DNA of 64,000 nt from Novosphingobium sp. UBA6272 (GTDB lineage: Bacteria; Pseudomonadota; Alphaproteobacteria; Sphingomonadales; Sphingomonadaceae). The notes beneath the pieces are model-generated. The model searched no databases. It had not been told where the DNA came from and worked only from the letters and a program-made list of their open reading frames with translations. The first letter of the stretch is position 1. The number at the start of each line of letters is the position of its first letter. The translations under genes and the position numbers were made by a program. Below are positions 31,435 to 40,039 of this stretch, piece by piece. Location of the stretch: contig NZ_DJUW01000030.1 of the NCBI RefSeq assembly GCF_002440635.1, positions 1 to 64,000 of the forward strand, in the 5' to 3' direction.

Positions 31435-33009
31435 CTAGGGCACCAGCACCGTATCCTGCGCCTCTGGCAGCAGCCCCGGATAGTCGAGCGTGTAGTGCAG
31501 CCCGCGGCTTTCCTTGCGGTGCAGCGCCGAACGGACGATCAGATCGGCGCATTGCAGCAGGTTGCGAAGTTCGATCAGGTCGGTCGAGACGCGGAAATGG
31601 CCGTAATAATCCTCGATCTCGCCGAACATCATCTGGATCCGGTGCGCGGCGCGCTCCAGCCGCTTGGTGGTGCGGACGATCCCGACATAGTTCCACATGA
31701 ACCGGCGGATCTCGGTCCAGTTCTGCTTGATAATCACCTCTTCATCCGAATCGGTCACTCGGCTTTCGTCCCAGGGTCGAACCGGCGGGGGCGCATCGAA
31801 GCTGTCCCATCGCGCGAGGATATCCGCCGCCGCCGCCTCGCCGAAGACGAAGCATTCGAGCAGGCTGTTGGACGCCAGCCGGTTGGCCCCGTGGAGCCCG
31901 CTTTCGGTGCATTCGCCGGCGGCATAGAGCCCGGGCAGGTCGGTGCGGCCATTGAGGTCGATCACGATCCCGCCGCAGGTGTAGTGCTGCGCCGGGACCA
32001 CCGGGATCGGCCCCTTGGTCATGTCGATCCCCAGCCCGATCAGCTTTTCATGGATGTTGGGGAAATGCTCGCGGACGAATTCGGGCGGCTGGTGGCTGAT
32101 GTCGAGGTGGACATAGTCAAGCCCGTCGCGCTTGATCTCGCTGTCATTGGCGCGGGCGACGATATCGCGCGGGGCGAGTTCCGCGCGTTCGTCATAATCG
32201 GGCATGTATCGGTGCCCGGTGCGGGGATTGAGCAGGTGGCCGCCTTCGCCGCGGACCGCCTCGGTAATCAGGAAGTTCTTGACCTCCAGATTGTAGAGGC
32301 AGGTCGGGTGGAACTGCATCATTTCCATGTTGCCGACCCGCGCGCCGGCGCGCCAGGCCATCGCAATCCCGTCACCGGTCGCGCCGCGCGGCGCGGTGCT
32401 GAATTGATAGACCCGGCCCGCCCCGCCGCTCGCCAGGATCGTCGCGCGGGCGGTGTGGGCCTCTACCTTGCCGGTCGCCTCATTGAGGGCATAGACCCCC
32501 CAGACCCGGCCCGATCCGGAATAGCGCTCTTCGTGTTTGCCGGTGATCAGGTCGATGCAGGCCTGGTGCGGCAGCAGGGTGATGTTGGGGTGGGCTTCGG
32601 CCGCCTTGAGCAGTGCCGATTGCACCGCCCAGCCGGTTGCATCGGCTACGTGGACGATCCGGCGGTGGCTGTGCCCGCCCTCGCGGGTCAGGTGGAGCGA
32701 ATTGCCCTCGTGATTGAATGGCACCCCCAGCTCGACCAGCCGCTGGATCGAATGCGGCGCACGTTCGATCACGAATTCGACCGTCTCCAGCCGGTTGAGC
32801 CCCGCGCCCGCGACCATCGTGTCGCGGATGTGGTTCTCGAAGGTATCCCCGGCATCGAGCACGGCGGCAATCCCGCCCTGGGCCCAGGCTGTCGATCCGC
32901 CGGTCAGCTCACCCTTGGCCAGGACCAGGACCTTCACCCGCTCGGCCAGCGCCAGCGCGGCGGTGAGCCCGGCAGCTCCCGAGCCGACGATGATGACGTC
33001 GGTGTTCAT
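31435..33009 (-). CDS. nadB: L-aspartate oxidase
   Basis: A 524-residue FAD enzyme that oxidises aspartate to iminoaspartate, the first step of NAD synthesis. The N-terminal FAD site is DVIIVGSGAAGLTAALALAE. GGSTAWAQGGIAAVLDAGDT and HREGGHSHRRIVHVADATG (as TREGGHSHRR here) are the family blocks around the substrate site, and FHPTCLYN with RGEGGHLLN and GLYAAGECTESGLHGANRLA follow. The C-terminal helical domain has the succinate dehydrogenase-like arginine. NadA and NadC are not in the window. It overlaps the upstream septation gene by four bases. Confidence 0.95.
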   Translation of the reverse strand: MNTDVIIVGSGAAGLTAALALAERVKVLVLAKGELTGGSTAWAQGGIAAVLDAGDTFENHIRDTMVAGAGLNRLETVEFVIERAPHSIQRLVELGVPFNHEGNSLHLTREGGHSHRRIVHVADATGWAVQSALLKAAEAHPNITLLPHQACIDLITGKHEERYSGSGRVWGVYALNEATGKVEAHTARATILASGGAGRVYQFSTAPRGATGDGIAMAWRAGARVGNMEMMQFHPTCLYNLEVKNFLITEAVRGEGGHLLNPRTGHRYMPDYDERAELAPRDIVARANDSEIKRDGLDYVHLDISHQPPEFVREHFPNIHEKLIGLGIDMTKGPIPVVPAQHYTCGGIVIDLNGRTDLPGLYAAGECTESGLHGANRLASNSLLECFVFGEAAAADILARWDSFDAPPPVRPWDESRVTDSDEEVIIKQNWTEIRRFMWNYVGIVRTTKRLERAAHRIQMMFGEIEDYYGHFRVSTDLIELRNLLQCADLIVRSALHRKESRGLHYTLDYPGLLPEAQDTVLVP

Positions 33010-33662
33010 GGATTACGCTCCATCGTAGCCTTGATCGCCGGGCGGGCCACGGACCTGCACCAGACGTATTGGATTGCAAACAGACACAGCTTCGAAGCGA
33101 AAACCCAGATTGCCATGTACTGCGCGGTGCGCTCGGCGCTGACCGCGAGCACCAAGGTGAAATTCAGTACGCCCGTGCCCAGCAGTAGGGCCGCCCAGGC
33201 TTTCTCGAACCAGCCCAGCAGGCTGGTCGGCAGGTGCGCGGCGGCAATGGCCGGGATGTAGCGTGCCATCCACCCGCGCTTGAGCATCGAGCTGCCGATG
33301 ATGCCATAGACCAGCGTCGCCTTGACCAGCACGAAGCGGGGATCGTTGGTCAGCAGGGTCAATGTGCCCACTATCAGCACCACGGCAATGCTGGCCCATT
33401 GCAAGGGTGCAATGGGCCGATGGCGCACCTTTGCGAAAACCAGCTGCCCAACCGCCAATGCCATGCCCACCGAAGCAGCAAGGCGGGGATCCCCGGTGAT
33501 CGCAAGAATCGCGTAGAATGCCAGAGTGGAACCAAGATCGACCACAAGCGGCGCTACAGCGCTCAACAGTGTCGAGCGTTCGAGCCGCCGAACCTCGCGC
33601 CGATCCGGCGGCGCGGTTGCCGAGGTCTCAGCGGCAGCCGCGTCGGAGGACCGGGAAGTCAT
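33006..33662 (-). CDS. Septation protein A (YciB/IspZ family)
   Basis: A 218-residue inner-membrane protein with about six helices. The N-terminal ~35 residues are polar. LVVDLGSTLAFYAILAITGD, VAKVRHRPIAPLQWASIAVV (as FAKVRHRP), and FVLVKATLVYGIIGSSMLKR are consistent with the YciB/septation-protein-A family, as is the C-terminal AIWVFASKLCLFAIQYVWCR. In enterobacteria the family links cell elongation and division machinery. It overlaps both neighbours by four bases (33006-33009 and 33659-33662), so ABC ATPase-septation protein-nadB form one transcript. Confidence 0.75.
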   Translation of the reverse strand: MTSRSSDAAAAETSATAPPDRREVRRLERSTLLSAVAPLVVDLGSTLAFYAILAITGDPRLAASVGMALAVGQLVFAKVRHRPIAPLQWASIAVVLIVGTLTLLTNDPRFVLVKATLVYGIIGSSMLKRGWMARYIPAIAAAHLPTSLLGWFEKAWAALLLGTGVLNFTLVLAVSAERTAQYMAIWVFASKLCLFAIQYVWCRSVARPAIKATMERNP

Positions 33663-34600
33663 GCCGCGGCGGAACTCGTCAAACTCACGAACACATCCTC
33701 AAGATCGGCCTCCCGCGTGGTCACGTCGACGATGTTCAGCCCCATGCCCTGGATCAGCGAGAGGACTTCGCCGGCGTTGGACTTGTCCTTGTCATAGGTG
33801 ATTTCCAGCGTGGCCTCGCCGGTTTTCTCGCACTTGTTGAACGCCGGATGGCTGGGGCAATCGCCGACCAGCTTGTCGAGCGTCACCACCACGACCTTCT
33901 CGCGCCCCAGCGCGACCAGCTCGCGGGTGGTCTGGTTGGCGATCAGTTCGCCGTGGTTGATGATCGCGATCCGGTCACACAGTTCCTCGGCTTCTTCGAG
34001 GTAATGGGTGGTCAGCACCACGGTGACCCCGCCATGGTTAAGCTCGCTGACCAGGTCCCACAGCTGGCGCCGCAGTTCAACGTCAACCCCGGCGGTCGGC
34101 TCGTCGAGCACGATTACCGGCGGGGTGTGGACCAGGGCCTTGGCGATCAGCAGGCGGCGCTTCATCCCCCCCGAAAGGGTTCGGGCATAGGCATTGTGCT
34201 TGTCCGAAAGGTGAACCTGGCCGAGCAGCTCCAGCGATTTGCGCGCAGCCTTGGGCACCCCGTAGAGCCCGGCCTGGATTTCCAGCACCTCAAACGGGGT
34301 GAAGAACGGGTCGAACACGATTTCCTGGGGGACGATCCCGATCGAACGCCTGGCATTGCGGTTGTCGGCATCGATGTCGAAGCCCCAGATTTCTGCGGAT
34401 CCGCTGGTTTTCATCACCAGCCCTGCAAGGATGTTGATCAGGGTCGATTTGCCCGCGCCATTGGGGCCGAGCAGGCCGAAGATCTGCCCCTGCGGCACGT
34501 CAAAGCTGACGCCCTTCAGCGCGTGCTTGGCCGGGGCGGAACCGGATGGGGCATAGACCTTGGAAAGGTCGCGGATGCGGATGGCGGCGGGGTTGTTCAT
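33659..34600 (-). CDS. ABC-2-type transporter ATP-binding protein
   Basis: A 313-residue ABC ATPase: Walker A GPNGAGKST (45-53), Q-loop in GIVPQEIVFDPFF, signature LSGGMKRRL (142-150), Walker B VIVLDEPTAGVD (162-173), and the His switch in VLTTHYLEEAEELC. The ~90-residue C-terminal tail (VSLTSSAAA end) is like drug or polysaccharide exporters (CcmA-type). No permease gene is adjacent, so the membrane partner is encoded elsewhere. The start MNNPAAIRIRDLSKVY at 34600 matches where the ABC domain begins; the longer frame is probably not translated. Confidence 0.88.
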   Translation of the reverse strand: MNNPAAIRIRDLSKVYAPSGSAPAKHALKGVSFDVPQGQIFGLLGPNGAGKSTLINILAGLVMKTSGSAEIWGFDIDADNRNARRSIGIVPQEIVFDPFFTPFEVLEIQAGLYGVPKAARKSLELLGQVHLSDKHNAYARTLSGGMKRRLLIAKALVHTPPVIVLDEPTAGVDVELRRQLWDLVSELNHGGVTVVLTTHYLEEAEELCDRIAIINHGELIANQTTRELVALGREKVVVVTLDKLVGDCPSHPAFNKCEKTGEATLEITYDKDKSNAGEVLSLIQGMGLNIVDVTTREADLEDVFVSLTSSAAA

Positions 34601-34730
34601 GAAGAATCGCTTAGCTGTTCGGGGAAGGGTGCGTAAAGTCCGGAAACGGGGCAACTTCTTCAATTCCTAACGCGTCAGTAACCATGATCCTGCAGGCTAC
34701 TTTTATAGTCTGGCAGGTATCGCTGTCGGA

Positions 34731-35315
34731 ATGAAATTGGGGGTCCAGAACCAGCACGGCCTGTTGCCGCTGCCTTGGCGCATGATTTGCGCGGCCCTGG
34801 TCCTTGCCTTTGTCGCCCTTGCACCCACGCCGGCGGCTGCCCAGGCCGTGGTGTCGAGCGGCCGCGCCGAAGCGGTGGTGGTAGGCGCGCTCAGCTTCTT
34901 CAAAGTCGATGATATTGTGTTCGGCAGTATCATCCCTGGCCCAACTGCTGGGACGGTTGTCCTGGCTCCAACAGGGGCACGCACGAAAACCGGCGGGGTC
35001 AAGCTCGCGACCGGTGCGACCCCTCAACCGGCAAGCTTCGCGGGGCGCGGGGCAAACAATCAGCGTGTCGCGATCTCGGTTACCAGCAATTCGGTCACGC
35101 TCAACAGGGTCGGCGGCGGCGGCACGATGACGATGGACACCTTCATAATCGGCAGTTCGCCAACCGCGCAGCTGACGACAGCGCCGCTGGCGTTTCGGAT
35201 CAACTCCGCAACCGGGATTTTTCAGTTTCCGGTCGGCGCGACCTTGCGGGTCAAGGCCAATCAGGCGCCAGGCAAATATACCGGCACATTTGCGATCACG
35301 CTCCAGTACCAGTAG
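34731..35315 (+). CDS. Secreted DUF4402 protein
   Basis: A 194-residue exported protein. A signal peptide (MICAALVLAFVALAPTPAAA region, cleavage after AQA at about residue 38) follows a short N-terminal extension. The mature part is a beta-rich DUF4402 domain: LSFFKVDDIVFGSIIPGPTA, GTVVLAPTGARTKTGGVKLA, and the closing APGKYTGTFAITLQYQ. Related domains resemble pilin or Mat/Ecp-like surface proteins in sphingomonads and xanthomonads. The gene is alone, divergent from the ABC gene. Whether it forms fibres is unknown. Confidence 0.8.
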   Translation: MKLGVQNQHGLLPLPWRMICAALVLAFVALAPTPAAAQAVVSSGRAEAVVVGALSFFKVDDIVFGSIIPGPTAGTVVLAPTGARTKTGGVKLATGATPQPASFAGRGANNQRVAISVTSNSVTLNRVGGGGTMTMDTFIIGSSPTAQLTTAPLAFRINSATGIFQFPVGATLRVKANQAPGKYTGTFAITLQYQ

Positions 35316-35353
35316 GCTGGAATTTGCCGCTTCGTCCTGCTAGGGGTGCAGCC

Positions 35354-35581
35354 ATGAGCACGCAGCCCGAAATCGCCCTCGTCACCAGCACCCGCGTTTC
35401 CTGCGACGGCGCCACCGGCATCGCCGCCGCGCTCGGCCATCCGCGCGTTTATCTTGAGATCGACGAGCACGGCTATGTCGATTGCGGCTATTGCGACAAG
35501 CGCTTCGTGCTGAAGGGTGGCCCGGCCGATGGGGCCGACCAGAGCAAGCTGCCCGACATCGCCTCTGGCGCGAGCCGCTAA
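35354..35581 (+). CDS. CHCC zinc-finger protein (NDUFS6-like)
   Basis: A 75-residue protein of the zf-CHCC family (PF10276). C17, H29, C44 and C47 (in SCDGA, LGHPRVY and VDCGYCDKRF) are the four zinc ligands. Mitochondrial NDUFS6 is a complex I accessory subunit, and alphaproteobacteria carry this small relative. The ATG at 35354 is preferred over the upstream open frame because it matches the family start. The stop shares bases with the convergent GNAT stop (CTAA at 35578-35581). Confidence 0.85.
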   Translation: MSTQPEIALVTSTRVSCDGATGIAAALGHPRVYLEIDEHGYVDCGYCDKRFVLKGGPADGADQSKLPDIASGASR

Positions 35582-36021
35582 AGCTGCATCACATGGCTGG
35601 CATCGGTCGCGTCACTTCGAGCAAAACCGAGCGCTTCATAGAACGCCGCCCCGCGATCGGTGGTGGTGCGGAGCCGCAGCAATGTGAAGTGACCACGGGC
35701 CGCTGACAGTATCTCCACCATCAGCGCGGTGCCGGCCCCGCCTCGACGCGCATCCGGGGCAACATAGACATGCCGGACTCGGCCAATGCCTTCCTTATCG
35801 CAGTAGGGATCGCGGTTGAGCCCTCCTGCGGCGACCAGTTGGCCGTGCTTCCGCACAATGAAATATTGTTCTCCGGGCCGGTCAAAGCGGTTGCTCCCGC
35901 TCTCCCAGTGTTCGATCAGCCGGTCCATGAAGGCATATCCTTCAACGTGGGCGATCGCCACGAGCGCGCGCAGATCTTCATCGATGCGATCGATGGCTGA
36001 AACTTGAAAATTCTGCGTCAT
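35578..36021 (-). CDS. GNAT-family N-acetyltransferase
   Basis: A 147-residue protein with the GNAT fold. GIGRVRHVYVAPDARRGGAG is motif A, with the acetyl-CoA pyrophosphate loop R-R-G-G-A-G; LRLRTTTDRGAAFYEALGF is motif B. It transfers an acetyl group from acetyl-CoA to an amine; the acceptor is unknown. It reads divergently from tldD across about 55 bases. Confidence 0.82.
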   Translation of the reverse strand: MTQNFQVSAIDRIDEDLRALVAIAHVEGYAFMDRLIEHWESGSNRFDRPGEQYFIVRKHGQLVAAGGLNRDPYCDKEGIGRVRHVYVAPDARRGGAGTALMVEILSAARGHFTLLRLRTTTDRGAAFYEALGFARSDATDASHVMQL

Positions 36022-36076
36022 GGCAACCGATAGTTTGCCGCTGGCGCTCTGAAAGCAAGTACCTATATCAAGACCT

Positions 36077-37495
36077 ATGACCCAAACCGATCCCCGTTCG
36101 CTGCTGTACCGCCAGCTTGATCCCGCCCGGGCCCAGGCGCTGACCGCCGAGGCGCTGGCGCGCTGCGACGATGGCGAGCTCTACATGCAGTTCATCGCCT
36201 CCGAGACCTTTGCCTTTGACGATGGGCGGCTGAAAACCGCCGACTATTCGCGCGATGCCGGGTTCGGGCTGCGCGGGGTTTCGGGCGAAATGACCGGGTT
36301 CGCGCACGCCAACGAGATCAGCGAGGAATCGATCCGCCGCGCCGGGGAAACGCTGGCTCTGCTCGATCCGGCCAAGGGCCAGCCAGGTGCGCCGCCGCGC
36401 CAGAACAACCGCCACCTTTATACCGACCAGTCGCCGCTCGATGCATTGCCCTTTGCCGAGAAGATCAAGCTGCTCGAAACGATCGATGCTGCCGCCCGCG
36501 CCCGCGATCCGCGGGTCGTCCAAGTCACCGCATCCCTGGCCGGTTCGTGGTCGGTGGTGGAGATCGTCCGCGCTGACGGTTTCGTCGCGCACGATGTGCG
36601 GCCGCTGGTCCGGCTCAATGTCTCGGTGGTGGTCGAGCAGAACGGACGGCGCGAGACCGGCAGTTTCGGGATTGGCGGGCGGCGGCTTTATGATGACCTG
36701 TTCCAGCCCGAAACCTGGAACCGGGCGATCGACACCGCGCTGGCCCAGGCGCTGGTCAATCTGGAAAGCGTGGCTGCCCCGGCGGGTGAGTTCACCGTCC
36801 TGCTTGGCCCCGGCTGGCCGGGCGTGCTGCTGCACGAAGCGGTCGGCCACGGGCTCGAAGGCGATTTCAACCGCAAGGGCACTTCGGCCTTCTCGGGCCG
36901 GATCGGCGAACGTGTCGGCGCGCCGGGGGTGACGGTGGTTGACGATGGCGCGATCCTCGGGCGGCGCGGCTCGCTCTCGATCGATGATGAAGGCACCCCG
37001 ACCGGCGAAACCGTGCTGATCGAGGACGGGATCCTCAAAGGCTATATGCAGGACCGGCTCAACGCCCGGCTGATGGGAGTGGAACCCACCGGCAACGGCC
37101 GGCGCGAAAGCTATGCCCACGCGCCGATGCCGCGGATGACCAATACCTTCATGAAAGGCGGGAATGACGATCCGGCCGAGCTGCTGTCGCGGATCAAGAA
37201 CGGGATCTTCGCCAAGAGCTTTGGCGGCGGGCAGGTCGATATCGTCTCGGGCAAGTTCGTGTTCAGCTGCACCGAGGCCTACAAGGTCGAGAACGGCAAG
37301 CTGGGCGCACCGATCAAGGGCGCGACGCTGATCGGCGATGGCCCGACCGTGCTGACCCGGGTCATGGGTATCGGCAACGACATGGCGCTGGACGAAGGGG
37401 TCGGGATCTGCGGCAAGGGCGGACAGTCGGTGCCGGCCGGGGTCGGCCAGCCGACCCTGCTGGTCGAAGGGCTGACCGTGGGCGGAACCGGGTGA
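36077..37495 (+). CDS. tldD: Metalloprotease TldD
   Basis: A 472-residue TldD. HEAVGHGLEGD at about residues 253-263 is the HExxxH zinc site, in LLHEAVGHGLEGDFNRKGTS. The N-terminal beta domain has FAFDDGRLKTADYSRDAGFG and LRGVSGEMTGFAHANEIS; the C-terminal part ends with GIGNDMALDEGVGICGKGGQ and PTLLVEGLTVGGTG, a complete family ending. TldD acts as a heterodimer with TldE/PmbA to degrade unfolded peptides and mature some peptide products; tldE is not here. It is likely monocistronic or followed weakly by the next secreted gene. Confidence 0.93.
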   Translation: MTQTDPRSLLYRQLDPARAQALTAEALARCDDGELYMQFIASETFAFDDGRLKTADYSRDAGFGLRGVSGEMTGFAHANEISEESIRRAGETLALLDPAKGQPGAPPRQNNRHLYTDQSPLDALPFAEKIKLLETIDAAARARDPRVVQVTASLAGSWSVVEIVRADGFVAHDVRPLVRLNVSVVVEQNGRRETGSFGIGGRRLYDDLFQPETWNRAIDTALAQALVNLESVAAPAGEFTVLLGPGWPGVLLHEAVGHGLEGDFNRKGTSAFSGRIGERVGAPGVTVVDDGAILGRRGSLSIDDEGTPTGETVLIEDGILKGYMQDRLNARLMGVEPTGNGRRESYAHAPMPRMTNTFMKGGNDDPAELLSRIKNGIFAKSFGGGQVDIVSGKFVFSCTEAYKVENGKLGAPIKGATLIGDGPTVLTRVMGIGNDMALDEGVGICGKGGQSVPAGVGQPTLLVEGLTVGGTG

Positions 37496-37559
37496 ATTTT
37501 CAGCCTTGGTTCAGGTACCCCGCCTAGACTATCGAGAAGGGCAAAGAAGGATCATGACC

Positions 37560-37970
37560 ATGCGCAAGATCGCCATCGCATTCGCCGCCACCGCAGCCCT
37601 GCTGGGCACTGCCACGCTGGATGCCAAACCCAGGCTTACCCCGCAGCAGCGGCTCGACAAGCTGATCGAAGGCCGCGTCGCCGGAGAACCCGTCAGCTGC
37701 ATCCCGAATTTCGAGACCCGCAACATGCAGGTGCTCGACAAGACCGCCATCGTCTATGGCTGGGGCAACACGATCTGGGTCAACGTGCCCAAGAACGCCA
37801 AAGACCTGGATGACGACGAAATCATGGTGACCCGCACCAGCAACAGCCAGCTGTGCGATCTGGATATCGTCCACACGCTGGATCGCGGCAGCCAGATTCC
37901 GAGCGGCTTCATCAGCCTCGGCAAGTTCGTGCCTTACAAACGCGCCGCAAAGGTCGCCGCGGCGAACTGA
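37560..37970 (+). CDS. Secreted hypothetical protein
   Basis: A 136-residue exported protein with a signal peptide (MRKIAIAFAATAALLGTATL, cleavage after DA-K around residue 22). The mature part begins KPRLTPQQRLDKLIEGRVAG and contains two Cys (PVSCIPNF and SQLCDLDI), likely disulphide-bonded. The start ATG 37560 is preferred because AGGA lies 8 bases upstream, too close to the ATG at 37554. Uncharacterised proteins of this type are frequent in sphingomonads. A strong terminator follows. Confidence 0.75.
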   Translation: MRKIAIAFAATAALLGTATLDAKPRLTPQQRLDKLIEGRVAGEPVSCIPNFETRNMQVLDKTAIVYGWGNTIWVNVPKNAKDLDDDEIMVTRTSNSQLCDLDIVHTLDRGSQIPSGFISLGKFVPYKRAAKVAAAN

Positions 37971-37994
37971 GCGCAGTCAAAGCTTACAGCGAGG

Positions 37995-38028
37995 CGCCGC
38001 CTGGAGCGATCCGGGCGGCGTTCTTTTT
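37995..38028 (+). terminator. Rho-independent terminator
   Basis: CGCCGCC (37995-38001) and GGCGGCG (38014-38020) form a 7-bp stem, followed by TTCTTTTT. It ends the tldD-side transcript before the P450 promoter region. Confidence 0.8.
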
Positions 38029-38057
38029 GTGCGCAGTTGACAGGATGTGCGGCAGGT

Positions 38058-38075
38058 TTAGGGTAATCACCCTAA
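38058..38075. promoter_or_regulatory. Probable TetR operator upstream of the P450 gene
   Basis: TTAGGGTAATCACCCTAA has perfect 7-bp arms around four bases, 36 bases before the P450 start. The TetR gene that overlaps the end of the P450 gene is the obvious candidate to bind it, giving autoregulation. Confidence 0.65.
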
Positions 38076-38111
38076 CAAGGGCGATTCGAACGCCCGAGGG
38101 AGAGGATTGCC

Positions 38112-39362
38112 ATGGCCAGCACCGCCACGCTTGAACGCACTGCATCGCCGATCGAACCGATCGATGTTTCCCGGCCCGAACTCTATTCCGAGGATCGCTG
38201 GCAGGACCTGTTCCGCAAGCTGCGGGCCGAGGCACCGATTCAGTACGTGCCCAAAAGCGACTTTGGTCCTTATTGGTCGGTCACCACCTACAAGCCGATC
38301 ATCCATATCGAAGCCCTGCCCAAGATCTTTTCGTCTGACTGGGAAAAGGGCGGGATCGCCATTTCCGGCAGCCCCGAACTGCTGGCGCAATACAATATGC
38401 GTGAGCCGATGTTCATCGCGATGGACCCGCCCAAGCACACTGGCCAGCGCCGCACTGTCGCGCCCAGTTTCGGACCCAGCGAAGTGGCCGCGATGAAGGC
38501 CGAATGCGCGGCACGCACGGGCGAAGTGCTCGACAGCCTGCCGATCGGCGAACCGTTCGACTGGGTCCAGCAGGTCTCGATCGAGCTCACCACCGGGATG
38601 CTAGCCAAAATATTCGATTTCCCGTGGGAGCAGCGCCACAAGCTGACCGAATGGTCGGACTTCGGCGGCGATGTCGAAATGATCAAGAACCCCGAAACGA
38701 TCGAACTGCGGCTCGCCAAGATGCAGGAAATGGGCATGTCCTTTGCTGCGCTGTGGCAGGAACGCATGACCAATCCGGGCAAGGACCTGATCTCGGTCAT
38801 GCTGCAAAGCGATGCGATGCGCGAGATGGAACCCGAGGAATTCATCGGCAACCTGATCCTGCTGATCGTCGGCGGCAATGATACCACCCGCAATTCGATG
38901 TCGGCCTATGCCTATGCTCTGAACAAGTATCCCGATGAGCGGGCCAAGCTGGAGGCCGACCCTTCGCTGATCCCCAATGCCGTGCAGGAGCTGATCCGCT
39001 GGCAGACCCCGCTTTCGCACATGCGCCGCACCGTGACCGAAGATACCGAGATCGAAGGCGTGCAGATGAAGGCTGGCGACAAGGTGGTGATGTGGTACCT
39101 CTCCGCCAACCGCGACGAGAGCGTGTTCGAGGATGGCGAAGCGATCAAGGTCGACCGCGAGAATGCCCGCCGCCATCTCTCGTTCGGTTACGGCATTCAC
39201 CGCTGTGTCGGTGCCCGCGTCGCCGAACTGCAGCTCATCACCCTGCTGGAAGAGATGGCCAAGCGGCGTCTGCGCGCCAATGTGCTGGCTGAGCCGACCC
39301 GCGTTCCGGCCTGTTTCGTCCACGGCTACAAGTCGCTGCAGGTCGAACTGTCGCGCTACTGA
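38112..39362 (+). CDS. Cytochrome P450, CYP153-type alkane hydroxylase
   Basis: A 416-residue soluble class I P450. The haem Cys is C365 in SFGYGIHRCVGARVAE; the I-helix is LILLIVGGNDTTRNSMSAYA, with the O2-activating Thr; the ELIRWQTPLSHMRRT segment has the K-helix-side residues of CYP153s. CYP153 enzymes hydroxylate the terminal carbon of medium-chain alkanes or related compounds using a ferredoxin and ferredoxin reductase. Neither partner is adjacent, so electrons must come from proteins encoded elsewhere. The stop and the next start share bases (TGATG), coupling the TetR gene. Confidence 0.88.
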   Translation: MASTATLERTASPIEPIDVSRPELYSEDRWQDLFRKLRAEAPIQYVPKSDFGPYWSVTTYKPIIHIEALPKIFSSDWEKGGIAISGSPELLAQYNMREPMFIAMDPPKHTGQRRTVAPSFGPSEVAAMKAECAARTGEVLDSLPIGEPFDWVQQVSIELTTGMLAKIFDFPWEQRHKLTEWSDFGGDVEMIKNPETIELRLAKMQEMGMSFAALWQERMTNPGKDLISVMLQSDAMREMEPEEFIGNLILLIVGGNDTTRNSMSAYAYALNKYPDERAKLEADPSLIPNAVQELIRWQTPLSHMRRTVTEDTEIEGVQMKAGDKVVMWYLSANRDESVFEDGEAIKVDRENARRHLSFGYGIHRCVGARVAELQLITLLEEMAKRRLRANVLAEPTRVPACFVHGYKSLQVELSRY

Positions 39363-40015
39363 TGAAGACCCGCGCCAAAGGGACCAGGGAGCGCATTGTC
39401 GAGACCGCCCGGGCCCTGTTCAACGAGCAGGGCTATGGTGCGGTTTCGACGGCGGGGCTGGCCGCGGCCTGCGGGATTGCCGAGGGCAACCTGTGGTATC
39501 ATTTCAAGACCCGCCGGGCCTTGCTCGATGCCTTGGGTGAGCGCTTTGCCGCGGCGATCGAAGTGCGGCTGGCGCTGGTTCCCGGGGCCGACCCGGTCGC
39601 CAGCTATGCCCGGCTGCTCGAAGCGGTGATGGACGAATTTCGCGGCTTCCGCTTTCTCTACCGCGACCAGCGCAGCTATGGCGAACACGCCGAGCCGATC
39701 GCCGCGCATGCTCCCGAATGGCTCGAGCGGACCTTCGTCCAGCTCGAGGCGCACCTTGCAGCGCTGGTCGATGGTGGCCTGCTTGACTGGCCACGCGATC
39801 GGCTGCGCGATCTGGCGATCAACGCCACGATCATCCTGCGCTACGGGCTGGAGCACTATCAGGAACTGGGCGAGCCGACGCTGGAAGGGACTGGCGCGGT
39901 ACGGCGCACGCTATTGCGCCACCTGACCCTGTTCGAACATCAGCTGGATCGCGGCGCTGCCGCGCGGTTGCATGCCGCGATCGCGGAGATGGGCGCGGAG
40001 GCGCTGGCGGCCTAG
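39362..40015 (+). CDS. TetR-family regulator of the P450 gene
   Basis: A 217-residue TetR regulator with helix-turn-helix ERIVETARALFNEQGYGAVS followed by TAGLAAACGIAEGNLWYHFK. The ligand domain is helical (YRDQRSYGEHAEPIAAHAPE). It starts on the last base of the P450 stop, so it is translated from the same mRNA. The 38058 palindrome ahead of the P450 gene is its likely site, giving negative feedback relieved by an alkane or its oxidised product. That binding is inference. Confidence 0.85.
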   Translation: MKTRAKGTRERIVETARALFNEQGYGAVSTAGLAAACGIAEGNLWYHFKTRRALLDALGERFAAAIEVRLALVPGADPVASYARLLEAVMDEFRGFRFLYRDQRSYGEHAEPIAAHAPEWLERTFVQLEAHLAALVDGGLLDWPRDRLRDLAINATIILRYGLEHYQELGEPTLEGTGAVRRTLLRHLTLFEHQLDRGAAARLHAAIAEMGAEALAA

Positions 40016-40039
40016 CGAGCTTGTCGCTATGGCCCCTTT

